Shown here one piece after another: positions 43,544 to 56,998 of a stretch of 64,000 nt of DNA. The translations under genes and the position numbers were made by a program. Positions within the stretch are counted from its first letter, which is position 1. Every line of letters begins with the position of its first letter. The stretch covers positions 66,055,576 to 66,119,575 of the forward strand of contig OX439038.1 of assembly GCA_949317995.1 (NCBI GenBank), read 5' to 3'. A model generated the notes under the pieces. The model was not told the origin of the DNA. It made no database searches and was given only the letters and a program-made list of their open reading frames with translations. The stretch comes from Acholoe squamosa. Its lineage: Eukaryota > Annelida > Polychaeta > Phyllodocida > Polynoidae.

Positions 43544-44660
43544 GGGACACGGCTGTCAGTATCCTTTGTCTCTAGTTTACTTTCTACTGCGCATGTGCAC
43601 ACTCAAGCTTTAATATGGATACATTTTCTATAGATCACAAACCGCTATATGACACTAACATGATTTTATATTCTCATACTGCATGGTAAGTTCGGTTGAC
43701 ACCTATTACATATATAATCTGAGTAGAATGTCTTAATAAAAGCAAGAAAGGAGATGTTGCACACCAATCCAAGTTACAGAAAGTTTCTATTGTGACTTTT
43801 GGGGTATGTCAATTGCCCTCTTGATATCACCCATCTATACGAAGATGTGCTTGAGTGCATGTCCGGTGAACGATGATGAAAATCATGATAAGTGTATTCG
43901 TATTAAATGGTATATCAATAAATAGCACCCATGGTCCTGACTATCACAAGGTTTTGCTGAGCAGACAATTGTAGGTAACTATACATTTATGATGAAAGTG
44001 TTGTACATTCTTGGTTAATATTTTCAGGGGTTTTGATGAATGTTATTTAAAATCGTGTGTATCATTTTGAAAAGATAAACACTCCTTTTTGTATGGGCCT
44101 CTCACAGCCATAAAGTTGACCTTAGTTTACCTGAGACGTCTAAATGTATGGTGTACACCCAATCGTAGAATGTATGCCAGGAGTATGTAAGTGTATTAAG
44201 TTATCAGTGTCTGTATGCAATCATGCCTTATTCGTAGTGTCCTTTGTGTCATAGATAAGGATAGGACTGTGGCTTTTTAAGAAGAAAGCTCTGAACCAAA
44301 TTGTAAAGCTCATATTCATGTATATACGTACATGGTGCGTTCGACCCTCAGCTAGCCATAGCTTTATAAATATTGCCATGATAGCATGACCAATAAAACA
44401 CATATATAGAGTGCTAGGCTGCGCAATAAGTATCATATCAAATGTATGAGTAACCATGATCTATGCCGCATGTATATGGTCCCCTGGAACCACATTCTAT
44501 ACTTTCCAAAGGTTCTGTTTGCAAATCCCAGGGTTTGTTACTCTAAACAAGGGAAGTACGTGAAATTTGGAACCTTTTTGAGAGGAATCCCAAAACCCAC
44601 ACATTAAATGCTGATATCATTTTAAATACTAATCACACCCCCATTCCCCAACTGTTGCAG
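43544..44660. other. no exon recognised
   Basis: Non-coding by eye, probably intronic because an acceptor site ends it at 44660. Confidence 0.45.
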
Positions 44661-44905
44661 GTCGTCGTGAGGAGGAGATCAAGTTATTCCTCTACAGTGA
44701 GGTGTGTTCTGCAGACCGTGCTGCCACCACGCGTCATGGACGTTACCGTCTCATTAACGGCCAGAATACAGCTGCTGTCAAACCACCTCCATCCTCTACT
44801 ACTGGTAGTGCCACCGCCTCAACTACCACTACTACCAATGTGTCCACAGAGCTACACTCCAGTATGCACGAGCACAAGGCCAGGACAGAGTGCAGCCATG
44901 TATAG
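44661..44905 (+). CDS. last coding exon of an unidentified gene (partial)
   Basis: A pyrimidine-rich stretch and ACTGTTGCAG precede base 44661, giving an acceptor. The frame (two bases completing a split codon, then RREEEIKLFLYSEVCSADR, a stretch ending RYRLINGQ, then a Ser/Thr-rich low-complexity tail) ends at TAG 44903-44905, and an AATAAA follows at 45069-45074. The charged start looks like genuine coding sequence, while the last 45 residues are disordered. I do not recognise the protein. Upstream exons were not found in the window, so they may lie far upstream or be too short to see. Confidence 0.5.
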
Positions 44906-45068
44906 GGCTATTGATACTGAGATTGGTAGTAGTTTTGGTAATGATACAAATAGTAGATGGGACTATTGATTTTGACCTCTGACATTCCTGGCTCCAGTAT
45001 GTTTTTAAGCTCAGTGCATAATTATTATAAAGGGCATGATATATTTCTGGGTTTTTTTTTCACAAGTA

Positions 45069-45074
45069 AATAAA
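45069..45074 (+). promoter_or_regulatory. poly(A) signal
   Basis: AATAAA 164 nt after the stop codon of the preceding exon, a normal 3' UTR length. Confidence 0.5.
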
Positions 45075-45379
45075 ATGTGTACCAGTGTATCTTAAGAAAA
45101 CTACTTTCCATGATAGATAGTGTTTCAAAGTATAGAGCAAGACAAATTGCCCTCCTCAACCTGCCTTCATTACCACTTTGAAAATCAATTGGGTAGGGTT
45201 AAAGGCAGCAGCAGTATCTTTTCCATTAATAACTTCACTTAAAAATCCAACACTTTAAATTTACAGCAGGCCCATAGTAACATCTTGTATACTTATAGAG
45301 TGTGGTTTTGTGCTTTAATATTATAGAATGCATGATTCCCCTCGAATTCCCTCAAATAAAAACATGTTTTGGAACATAG

Positions 45380-47135
45380 GTGCATTATTGCACTTGTGAC
45401 AGTTGTTCTCATGTCTGTCACTTCCCCAATTTCCCATGGTTACATCCTCAATTCCCTATGGTCACTTCCACATGGTCACTTCCTCCCATGGCCACTTCCT
45501 CAATTCCCCATTGTTACTTCCCAATGATCGCTCCCCCAATTCCCCATGGTCACTTCCCATGGTCACTTCCTCCATTCCCCATGGTCTCTTCCCAATGGTC
45601 ACTTTCCCAATTCCCCATGGTCACTTCCTCCAATGGCCACTTCTTCCATTCCCATGGTCTCTTCCCCATGGTCACTTTCTCAATTCCCCATGGACACTTC
45701 TCCAATTCCCTATGGTCGATTCCCCATTGTCACTTTCTCAATTCCCCATGGTCACTTCCCAATGGTCCCTTCCCTGATTCCCCATGGTCACTTCCTCAAT
45801 TCCCATGGCCACTTCCTCAATTCCCCATGGTCTCTTCCCTATGGTCACTTTCTCAATTTCCCATGGTCACTTCCCCAATTCCTCATGGTCACTTCCCAAT
45901 GGTCACTTCCCCAATTCCCCTATGGTCACTTCCCCAATTTACAATGGTCACTTCCCCATGGTCACTTCCTCAATTCCCCATGGTCATTTCATCAATTCTC
46001 CATTGTCATTTACCAATTGTCACTTCCCATGTTCACTTCCCCAATTCTGCATGGCCACTTCTCCAATTCCCCCATGGTCACTTCCTTCATGGTCCCTTAC
46101 CCATTCCCATGGTCACTTCCCCATACCCCATGGTCACTTCCTGATTTCCAAGGTCATTTTCCCATTCCGAATGGTCCCTTCCCCATGTCACTTCCCTTAT
46201 TCCCCATGGTCACTTCCCTATGGTCACTTCCCCAATTCCAAATGTCACTTTCCCATGGTCACTTCCCACAGTCACTTCCCCAATTTCCCATGGTCCCTTC
46301 ATGATGGTTGCTTCCCCATGGTCTCTTCCCAAATTTCTCATGAACACTTCCTCATGGTTACTTCCCCAATCCCCCATGGTCACTTCTCCCCATGGTCACT
46401 CCCCATGGTCCCTTCCCTGAATTTCATGGTCACTTCCCCAATTCCCCATGGTCACTTCTCAAATTCCTTATGGTCGCTTCCCCATTGTCACTTTCTCAAT
46501 TCCCCATGGTCACTTCCCAATGGTCCCTTCCCCGATTCCCCATGGTCACTTCCTCAATTACCATGGCCATTTCCTCAATTCCCCATGGTCTCTTCCCTAT
46601 GGCCACTTTCTCAATTCCCCATGGTCACTTCCCTAATTCCTCATGGTCACTTCCCCATGGTCACTTCCTCAATTTTCTATGGTCATTTCATCACTTCCCC
46701 ATGGTCATTTACCAATTGTCACTTCCCCATATTCACTTCCCCAATTCTGCATGGCCACTTCTCCAATTCCCCCATGGTCACTTCCTTCACGGTCCCTTAC
46801 CCATTCCCATGGTCACTTCCCCATACCCCTTGGTCACTTCCCAATTCCCAAGGTCATTTCCCCATTCCCAATGGTCACTTCCTCATGTCACTTCCCTGAT
46901 TCCCGATGGTCACTTCCCTATGGTCACTTCCCCAATTCCTAAAGGTCACTTCATTATGGTCACTTCCCCACAGTCACTTCCCCAATTTCCCATGGTCACT
47001 TCACAATGGTTGCTTCCCCATTGTCTCTTCCCAAATTCCTCATGGACACTTCCCCATGGTTACTTCCCCAATTCCCCATGGTCACTTCTCCCAGGTCACT
47101 TCCCCAGTTGCCCATGGTCACTTCCCTATGATGTA
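45380..47135. repeat. 1.75 kb CCATGGTCACTTCCC minisatellite
   Basis: Degenerate tandem array of a 15-23 bp unit (CCCCATGGTCACTTCCCCAA with variants). Strong strand asymmetry: C/T-rich on plus, G/A-rich on minus, with an internal CCATGG palindrome in most units. Three overlapping plus frames up to 371 codons (HGHFPNSPWSLP-type) are repeat artefacts. It starts about 300 bp after the poly(A) signal of the upstream gene. Larger blocks are duplicated inside it (about 45700-46190 resembles 46450-46900). Confidence 0.93.
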
Positions 47136-50100
47136 TCATTTGAAAGTTCCCAAGTCATAGTTTCAATGGTAACATCATTCCTAATGTCCTAATGTGAATA
47201 CTGGTTTGTAATAGTAACAATGGTGACATTTTGTGAACGTTCAATATGTCCCCAGCCCAGGACCAGGTCCGGTGGACCACATCTATGTACGTGCTCATAC
47301 TCTAAAAGATGTGTGTCCCTTTCAGATGTCATGTCAGCATGTAGAGCTATTTGGAGGTGCCAGTCTGTCTATTACTTTGTAGAAAGGTCTCAACAAGACA
47401 CCAGCATGATTTGCAGAGCTACTTCTGACAGGTGCTGGTCTGTCTGCTCCAATTGTTACATTGTAGACACAGCGGCTGGGATAATTATTACCCAAACTAG
47501 ATACACATACCACAATATATTTTTCATTTAACTGAGAGAAAATTAACTCCTAATTAACCTGCCTCTTTTATACTCTAATATTGAAGTTTTGAGGAAAAGA
47601 AAAGAGCATAGGGTTTTTTTTTTGTTAACTAGTACATGATAACAATAGATGAGCCTTAAAAGAAACTCCAGTGATAAGGGCATGTGTCTAGTGTTACATA
47701 TTCAAGATTTAACACTGAGGTCTATGAGAAGGAAGACCTTTATGGCATTTGTCTTTTCCTAAGCAGAATCTATACTAAAGAGATGATAGAAAACAAAGAA
47801 AATTACATGTTTAGGGAAAGTTTATCTATTATAGAGAACAATAGAACACATGTTTTGGCTCTTCTATTCCTCATTTGCATGAAATTAGACCTGGGAAATG
47901 CCTCTACAAAATCCAAAAACAGACCCCCACACCCATAAAAGTGTGGTTACATAGGAGCTTACAAATCCTAACAGCAAAACCACACTCTAATTTGGGATTC
48001 ACGGTGATGTGCATGGGGGGGGGGGGGTTCTGAGCGTGCTAAACGCATCTATTCCGAAGGATAATGAAAATGGTCTGTAAGAATATGCCTTGAAGTGCCA
48101 AGAAATCCTGGGTAAGGACTTGGGCCTAATGTAGCTATTGTACAATTTATACGCTCTGCAAGAAATGGCTTAAAGAGTACAAATGGTTATTGCTGTTGAT
48201 AGGTTGTGAGACTGACACCTCTTGGGCGGACAAAAGTAAAATTTTAAACTATCATGGGCGTTTGCTGTAGATAAGACGAGATGACGCCGGGATGGGCCTG
48301 TCACCTTTGTACTTTGAATGACTTCATTGTGTATATAGCTTCAGCAACAGTTAGATTCCGCCTTTTAAAGAGAAGACTATTTCAGATCTCCACTTTTACA
48401 AGGGATGGCACCACTGTCTGTGTGCTCACACGGGTATTCAGGCCTGCTAAAGTGTACACATGCATGAGCGGCCATGCCCAGTATCATATGCTGTACTATG
48501 CTGCCCTGTTGACGACTCTGGATTTCACCAACTGTACATATATAGTGATGTAAATGTCATCTGTTGTATGTAATTATGTTCCTGGAAATATATCATCAAG
48601 CCCCATTGATTTTTTAAATGGGTTTTCATGTCAATGAAATCACTGGGCAACAGATTCAATGGATTGGGTGGCCAGTGTGACCTGTGAAATGTTGTTACAC
48701 TAGAAACTGCCATAGAAGAACCCTGTATACTCTAAGCCTAAGTCTAGTGTAGCTTTTGACATAATAAGTCAAAGTCAGTAAAGCCGTGTGACACAGAGCT
48801 TAATTAATCAATACAACGTTAGTGTACTTCTATAGGCTTCAGTTTGGGGGACGGTGGCAAAATCATTACCTTATAAATTAGGGCTAGAGCTAACTATCCA
48901 CAATGATTTAAGATCAGTTCCTATGATTAGGCTTCAATTGAAGAAACGGTTGTCTGGAACTAAACTGTTAAGTACCTAAACACGTCGGCCAGATATTAGA
49001 TTGGATTCACACTAGATTAACCATGAGTACCTCATTCAAAGTGTATCATCAATGTGTATTTGTATTGATTAATGTCAAGAAGAAAGGATAGACTGTCCAT
49101 TAAAGCTTATTCCACATTCCCGACTGCTGGCATTTTACGACTGATTACTCAGCATTCCATCCTATTTTTTATTCAAATATCGAAATCACTTGAAAATTGT
49201 GGGAAGACTGATGACAGCTGAGAGAAGAAGAAAAATAGATGTACTAAGGAGGATGCCCCCTCTACTACTATAAAAGAATCGATGATAATTCTACATAATC
49301 CTTTACCAGACATCCAATCTAGAACTAAAACAGAAACAAATCAATGACAGATATTTAATCGATACTGACTCTACCTTTTAATTCATTGTGATTCAAGTAG
49401 ATATCATGCATTCTATTTCATCAAAACTCTCTTGTTATCTCAGAAATCGGTGCTCGTGGATTCTAGTCTTAAGACTTTGTTTGAGCTGTAATCCACCTTG
49501 GCTGGTAATCCTTTAATCATCAAGCATATGTGTGCATTGATTGTTGACATCATGGATATAATGGATTCACAGAACACACAGGGATGAATCTTTAGGACAG
49601 ATACTCTTGCATTTAACTAATACCCCTAATTGGTAGCTCCAAAAGATAGTGATAATAATGCTACAATGGTCTTACAATTCTCAATAGTAATGGCGGTGTC
49701 TTGCTTAATATACCTAATATTCAAATTGTTTCTGATGCATCCAACCTCATAGCACTGTGAGAAGGTATACATTTATTAATCCTGAGGGTAAATTGTGTCT
49801 TTAATATCATTATGACAGCAGATGGTGCACCCCATTAGAGTAAATGACGACTGATTTATACCCGACAGCTGTTGGAAATCAGTTCGGCAGACAAGGGGTT
49901 GGGTTTAATGGAAAGAAATTTATGAAGGAGTCGGTGACATTTTTGAAACACAGAGATTAATTACTGCCAACTGAATTTTGTGTGAAATAGAATCTGTTCC
50001 GTCTTGAAAATGTGATGCCTAACAATTGTAAAGATTTCTAAGACAGATTCCCCATGTCAACTTAGAGATACACAAGAAATGAGAAAAAAATAAATGTCTG

Positions 50101-51490
50101 GTGGTCGCTCAATTCTGTTGCATAGCCTTATCAATGTCCTAATGATATGATTGGATAATTTGACTGAATAAATGAGAGGTGCATATATATCCCTGTGATA
50201 GATTCTATATGTGTAATATTATTAAACATACATCTTCATGTTTTAAATCATCTGGCATTGGCGTGAATCTTCTGGCGTGGGAGTGAATGACTTGTATTTC
50301 TCTGGGCTTCTCCCGTTTGAACTATCTATTGTGGTAAAATGTATATACTGTGATGTGAATGGACAATAAAGAGAGCAATTTAATGTTTAATTTCTGTGGT
50401 TTCACTCATTATATCCCCAAATGGTGTTCCTGAATTTTAAAGAGATTATAATATAAAGGAAACTTGGTGGTATTACCTAAATGTTTACATGAGAAATGGT
50501 TCATTCTGTGATCAGGCACTGTCTTCCCTAAATAAAGTGTCCCAAAAGATTGAGGAAATCATACTGGACGCTTGGTGCAACCCATATTTGTTGACATGTG
50601 AAAGGGTTCATGCCCTCCCTAAATATCTTCATAACATATCATGCATATATATGCAGTCCGTCAGATATCTGACTAGAGAATAAAGATATTGCATTTTTCC
50701 TTTGGTGAATACTGATTCAGATTAAGGGCTAGTTCCACTGCTGTGGAACCAGTTCTTTATCCATGGGAATGTGAAATAAAAAGGTGCCATGATCAAAATC
50801 GCTCAACATTTGCATCTCACTATCTTGCAAAATACCTAGTCCCTACTTTGCTCAACATAATGGTTTACTTGTCGGTTAATAGGATTTGTCTCAAAGTGCG
50901 CCAGCAACAAAACTTGCTCATTTCTAGGATAAGCGCACGGGCTGTCACAGACTGTCACGTTCCTATGAAATTAATTATCTCTCCCCATGGACTGATCTTA
51001 ATAATAATTATGAGCATGAGAAGAACCATGTGGCAAACAAAGGAATCATACAGCACGTGGTATCTGTATTAATCATATCACCTATCCCCAAATCCCTTAG
51101 CTGTGTTAGGTTGGCTGTAATTAGTCTGATTAGACTTTCACGTGCAGCTCTAGCCCTCACAATTACTGCCATGTTACTCTGGCTATTATCCCATAATGGC
51201 ATGAATAAGCTGCTCTGTGTGAGGAGCTCCTCATGAGCCACTCAGAATGTCTACTCCTGAGAACCTCCAAATTAACCTTTAAAGGCTGAATAGTTTGTTG
51301 ATGTATCATAACCATTTGTTGTCATGATGCACAAAGACGTGCTAGTGAGTGACTCACCAGGGCTGCATTCATGCATCACAGACCCTGCAGGTTTGATACA
51401 GTTGGCATGATGCCCCAATGCAGTGCTGGAAATGACTTGGGAACATGGCATTTGAGACACCGCCTGGTCTGGAAATGTTTATCATAAACA
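47136..51490. other. no gene recognised
   Basis: Non-coding. A (G)n run lies at about 48016-48027. ORFs at 47220, 48281 and 50743 lack domains and splice context. Confidence 0.45.
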
Positions 51491-51578
51491 GCCGCACAGG
51501 AAGCGGAAGGACGACATCGGATGTATATAAGAGGCACCCGGATGATCACAGCTTCCGCAATTAGTGAGAAGGTCTGTC
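51491..51578 (+). promoter_or_regulatory. candidate TATA promoter and non-coding first exon
   Basis: A TATATAA box (51524-51530) is preceded by two ETS-like motifs (CAGGAAGC, CGGAAG, 51497-51509) and followed about 25-30 nt later by a TCACAGC initiator-like site. A possible splice donor (GTCG|GTGAGG) lies at 51578/51579. No coding exon was found downstream, so this is a weak call made from motif arrangement only. Confidence 0.3.
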
Positions 51579-53101
51579 GGTGAGGATTTGGTACGATCTC
51601 CCTATGTCCAGATGGTATTGTGGACGCTCTTCTATTGATACTAGTACATTAGAATGAAGGGCCCTGAGGGCATAACCGGGGAGGGGGGCTGAAAACAGGG
51701 CAGGTGAGAGTGGGGGTATTTGGTAAGAGTGTCTATGGTAGTTGGTATCTAGACTAATGCAAATGAAAGCTGGATGAACTACTTGATTAATGTATAGTCA
51801 TTAATGTATAGTAACCTGCCAAACCCACGGTATGATATCTGGTACACAATTATATCATACAACATTGAACATAATATTCTACTGTCAATATAGATACTGC
51901 ACTGCCCAACTCAAGATATGCTAGTTTCTTATTCACTGCAATATGGGTTCTGTGGAGTTCTATAAATAGTAAATTGCCTGATCCAAGGTGGAGCACTTAA
52001 GAGTAAAATGATAATATTACTTGCATGAAAAGTTAATATGCCATGGAGAACTACCTTCTTATCGTGACCACACACCTGTATTAGCTGAAAGAATGATGTC
52101 CAGTGATCTCTCCATCTAATTAGCCGCTACAGGTTAGCTACCCATGGTTCACTAAGTATGCCCCGAAATGGTAGGTGATAGAAACAAAAATTCCCAAGCA
52201 CTTGTAAGTATTATATAGATACTAACATGGACGTATACCTTACGGATTGATTCCATAAAAAAGGCAGTAGGCATGCAACCGCATAACCTACCTGGTTTCT
52301 GGATGGACTAAACTGAAATATTAAGTGTTATGCCTTGACCAGAGGCAAAGTGTCTTACCTTTTAGTGGAGCCTGGAGGTCTCTGGCTAGGACATATCCTA
52401 TATCTTCAACCTTGAAACATTTGCATTGTTTTTACATGAGCATAATCAAATCAGTGTTCAGATGTCCTCTGACGACTTTCCAAGGACAAAAGCATCCATG
52501 TATGAATCAAGCCCAAAGTTGTAATGCCTAAGGGCCTTCATCAGCAGAGGCAATACATATTTTGCAACCAAGTCGGTCATTTGAAGCCCAAGTGGACGAG
52601 GCTATCTTCTTTAGTCAGAGTAACCAACTTCCCAGGAATAAGCCGCTCCAACCAATTTGGAATCTGACGTACATGGCAGTTTTTATTTTTAGGCACCGAC
52701 CTTCATGGACACCCCATACACACTGTGCTTATTTTTACAGGGTAAACTCACTCAGGCAGAACACCATTAACAATCAGGTTGCTGTCCTGTGTATAGAACT
52801 CTGGTCATGGTTCACCGACGCAAAACATTCAAACCAATAGTGTAACGGCCACTGATTGTTTCTATATATAGGCCTCTGTGGGCAAACACACCAATGCACT
52901 TGCAATTAGTACACACATGGTAATTATGTTCATATGGCCTATCCTGTGGGTAAGATTATACAATAATATATTAATATTCTGCAACAAGGGGGGTGGCACT
53001 TATATGTGTGAACAACTATCCAGCTAGTCAGATTCCCCAATCCTCTCACAGACATGATCCCGGGCTTGATGGGGAGTACTTGAGTCTGCAGCTGCAGATC
53101 A
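51579..53101. other. no gene recognised
   Basis: Non-coding by eye. Confidence 0.45.
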
Positions 53102-53745
53102 TAGATAAATTCTCATTTATTGGAGCTGGTGGTTCATAGGTGACTACTCAATTAGCTGATACTAACATTTCAGAAATAGATATTCATTTACCTGGAGCTG
53201 GTAATTCTGAGATAAATATTCATTTACTTGGAACTGGTAGATCAGAGATATATACTATTTTAGTTGAGACTGGTGTAGTCTAAAGACTTAGCCAACTCAT
53301 TAATCTTAGTTTGAGCTGGTAGATGTGAGAAAAATACTCATTAAACTTAGTTGGATCTTCTGAATAGAGGATGTCTACTCACTTAGCTGGAGCTGGTAGA
53401 TCAGAGATGAATACTCATTTAGCTTAAGCTGGTATATCAGAGAAAATACTTATTTAGCTAGAGCTGGTAAATCAGAGATAAATACTCACATAGTTAGAGT
53501 TGGTAGATTAGAGATAAATACTATTTTGGTTGGACTCGTAGTTCAGGGATGAGCACTCATTTACTTGGAACTGGTGGATCAGTGATACCCATTTAGCCTA
53601 GTTGTTCAGAGATATATTCTCATTTAGTTGGAGCTCCTAAATCAGAAATAATTTATCATTTAGCTGGAGCAGGTAGATCAGAGATGGATAGTCATTTAGC
53701 CGCAGCTGGTAGATCAAAGATGGTTAGTTATTTAGCTGAAGCTCG
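53102..53745. repeat. degenerate 36 bp tandem array
   Basis: About 17 units of GGAGCTGGTAGATCAGAGAT followed by AAATACTCATTTAGCT, with heavy divergence and a few indels. Confidence 0.85.
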
Positions 53746-56503
53746 TCCACTTACCCGCCAGACCACACACGATAGAAATCATATTATAGATACATTTTCT
53801 TCTTTTTTTTTTCAAAAGAAAGATCCTACTGCCTGTATGTGTGTCTGAATAGTTTATGGCTTGGGATTGGTTTGAATTTTAGACATTTTCTCTTTTGAGT
53901 AGTTACTCCATAACAGGGAATGATAAATGTGACATGATGGAAAATAACATTATAATGATATCTTTACTACCCGCTGAACTAAATTGTGACCTACAGTTTC
54001 ACAGCAAAGAGAGCATTTGTGATTTGAAGTGTGGAGAGTGTTGATCCTCTAAAGATTCTGACGTGAGCGGTGGAATCATTGTATGTAAACTCATTATTGA
54101 TTATTCTGTAGTTACACCATCGAGTAACATCTGATTACTCCATGTTAGAGCGACAATGTAAGGTTATAAAGAATTCGAGATGGGTTCAGATACTAACAAG
54201 TATGATTATCATGCCATGCTAGAGTTATCAAGTGAGGTCCACCCATATAGGATCATTTGAGAAATATGAACATCTCATAGTCACTGCCATAAATGATCTC
54301 TGCAGCTGCAGACAGAATATTTGAGTGCAACTTGAGAGAAAAGGAGCATAATACATATCAGTCCTTTCACACCCCACCCTACCCTACTCTGGCTAAGGAA
54401 AATAAAATAAAGATAAATCAGACATTCTCCCTCCATTACCATTGGTAGAAGAGGACAGACAAGACCCCAAGGCAGGTTGTGCCTATCTCTTTGTAATCTG
54501 CTCCCATCAGGTCTTTTGGCTGTTCCAACTGCTTAAGGCTTCTATAGCCAGTGAGCAGCTCATTCCAGCTCCTGTGTCTCAAGGAGCTGCTACCTAAAGG
54601 GAAAGCATCCATTTCTGGGAACTGCTCGCCAATGCTCACTGCCATATCCTATTAGGTCACGTTCCGATGAGTGTGAGCAGCGCATGTGCAGGTAGAGGCA
54701 TCAAGATCGGAACCACTCATAGCTGAGGATTAGTAGTTGTTGAACAGACATGTTAGTCCTAAAGCCAAAGCCATTGGGATACCTGATTTATTTTGAGTAA
54801 AGGGTAATCCACTGCATGTATGGGACTTCATGTTCCAAGGATGTGTCTAGTAAGAAATAGTAAACTTGTTGAAAGAAAAGAAAATACTATTTGTAACATA
54901 CAAGTTTGCACGTATCAATCTTTTATTTGTTACGTTGATGCACTAAGGGAGTGTGAACATAGCATCTCTCCACTATATTGAGATAATTCTGATATTAAAT
55001 AAAGGTCTGTACATCGTCTTAATAAGAGCATATGCCGAGGTCTTTGCATCAACAGGCTGCCTGCATGGTGATCCATTACCTTTTATAACTTCTACAGGTA
55101 CTGGCAGAACAGCAGTATTTATAGATAGATTTCTAGGAAGCCAGTTCTTATTGTATGCAACACCTGTGGTCCTCTCATGTGGTGATATAAAAGTTATGGC
55201 CTGTGAGACTCTGGTTTGGACAAAGAGTATTCGATACAGAATGCATATAGACATCGTATAGGTATCGTGTTTTCTTTTTCTTTTATCTGGGAGAAAACAG
55301 ACTTATTAACCAAATGTGATCCCAATAATCATTGCCCTCTCTAGAACAATAACCCATTTTTATATTCATTTGTATCTGTCGAACTGGGGTCTGGTAGACA
55401 GTATTTATAAGACACAGTCACTCAGTGCTTGTATTCATAGTGTACACATCAATAGGTGCTGTAGATAGCCTAGCATTTTACTAATAAGCAGATAACATAG
55501 TATTATAGCTTTGAGGGTGTTAATTCCAGTTCTATATTTACAGGTACAAAAGCGAACGTCAAACAGCTAGCCTATGTTGAGCCAGACTTTTCAAAGTTCT
55601 TCAACGAAACCAGCATTTTGAGAAATAGATTATTGATTATTTTAAACAGGAACCTTTCATATTTCCAAAAGTCATGCCATGACTTAGGCGTATGCCATAA
55701 GTTTTATTATACAAGATGCAATGGAAATCCTTAGATATCAATAGGAAGGTGCAATTCACATGTTTCATTAGGTGCCTCCCTGCAATGCCAGCACACCTGT
55801 GTGTCCAGTTACTGGTGTGCAGGTGAGGTTGTTGTGTGTATGCCCTCTACTAATTGATGCCGGAGTCAACCATATAACTATCGACCACAACTGACATGCG
55901 AGAAGTTTTGAATTGTTGCAAAGAATAAAACCCAACAACCTGACCTTCAGTACTTTGTTTACAGTGACCACTTGGTGGCTAAGAGTAAGAGTTAGAGTTG
56001 TCTCTAACTTCTAATGGACTGAGAGTTTAAGAACCCCCACTATGTGTTCACACATTGACCCCCGTCATAACTTTCCAAATATAGGTTAGGAAAATTACTA
56101 AATAAAGTATTCATTAATTATTGAAAATGGACGCTCTTATCTTTCATCACTGATTTATTGTAAACTAGAAATTGTCAAAGGGATAGGAGAACCCTGAAAC
56201 AATGGTGGATATTTCTTCTTTCTTCCCCCCCTTTTTGTGTTTTTGTCTTCGTTTTTTTTTTGTTTTTCTGTTGTTGTCCTTTCTTCATTTTCCTTCAGTC
56301 TTAAGTATCAAACTGTTTGTCTGTAGCCATAAAACAGGAAGAACTTGATTATATTGATTGTAAAGAGGTGATGAATAATGATTGACACAGTCTAACCATA
56401 TTGCATGGTCACATGGATTCACAACATATGATTGTGGCAATCCCAGCAGCAGCGGACACCTTGAGAGTTCAATTTATGATACATTCATTTTGTCTAGTCA
56501 GCC
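53746..56503. other. no gene recognised
   Basis: Non-coding. Minus ORF 54436-54645 contains SSLRHRSWNELLTGYRSL, possibly a transposon relic, not assignable. Confidence 0.4.
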
Positions 56504-56998
56504 CTGCGAACAGAAATCATGTGCCTGTAGCTAGCGCCACCGATCCCATGTTGGCCGTAGTGCTATGGGGAATAAGATCACTTGTAGTGCTATAGGCAGG
56601 TGATCTGGATCAGCCTGATGCTAGAAGCAAGTGATCTCAGCGAGCCTCATTTCAGATCCAATTAGGTCATGACATCATGACGCCACATGCAGTGATGGCG
56701 GCCGGCTGGCTGCTGGAGCCGGCCGCTGGTGTGCAGTGATAGTGGAATTAAAAGATTAGGGATTAATAGTAAACCAAATAATCATACTCTAATATAACTA
56801 GAAACAATACAAGGGCTAATGATAGTGGCCCTACACCGTTTATCAGTGACTGACGGCCGTCAGTTGGCCGTGAACTGGGGATTTGTTGTGTATACAAATC
56901 TAAGGTCAACTGCCTATAGCAATACATAGTGATCTCATTCCCCATAGCATTACAGGATCAGTGGCGCTAGCTACAGGCGGCTTACATTCTGTTCAGAG
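56504..56998. mobile_element. 495 bp foldback element with ~95 bp inverted arms
   Basis: Left arm 56504-56603 (GCGAACAGAA, GCCTGTAGCTAGCGCCAC, TGCTATGGGGAA, GCTATAGGCAG) is mirrored with gaps at 56906-56998. A central GC-rich hairpin GCGGCCGGCT/AGCCGGCCGC lies at 56698-56707 and 56717-56726. No transposase. Target duplication not resolved. Confidence 0.8.

Noticed and set aside
45380..47192. Plus-strand ORFs of up to 371 codons rich in HGHF and SPWSLP
   Set aside because: They come from the CCATGG minisatellite in overlapping frames, with no start context or conserved domain.
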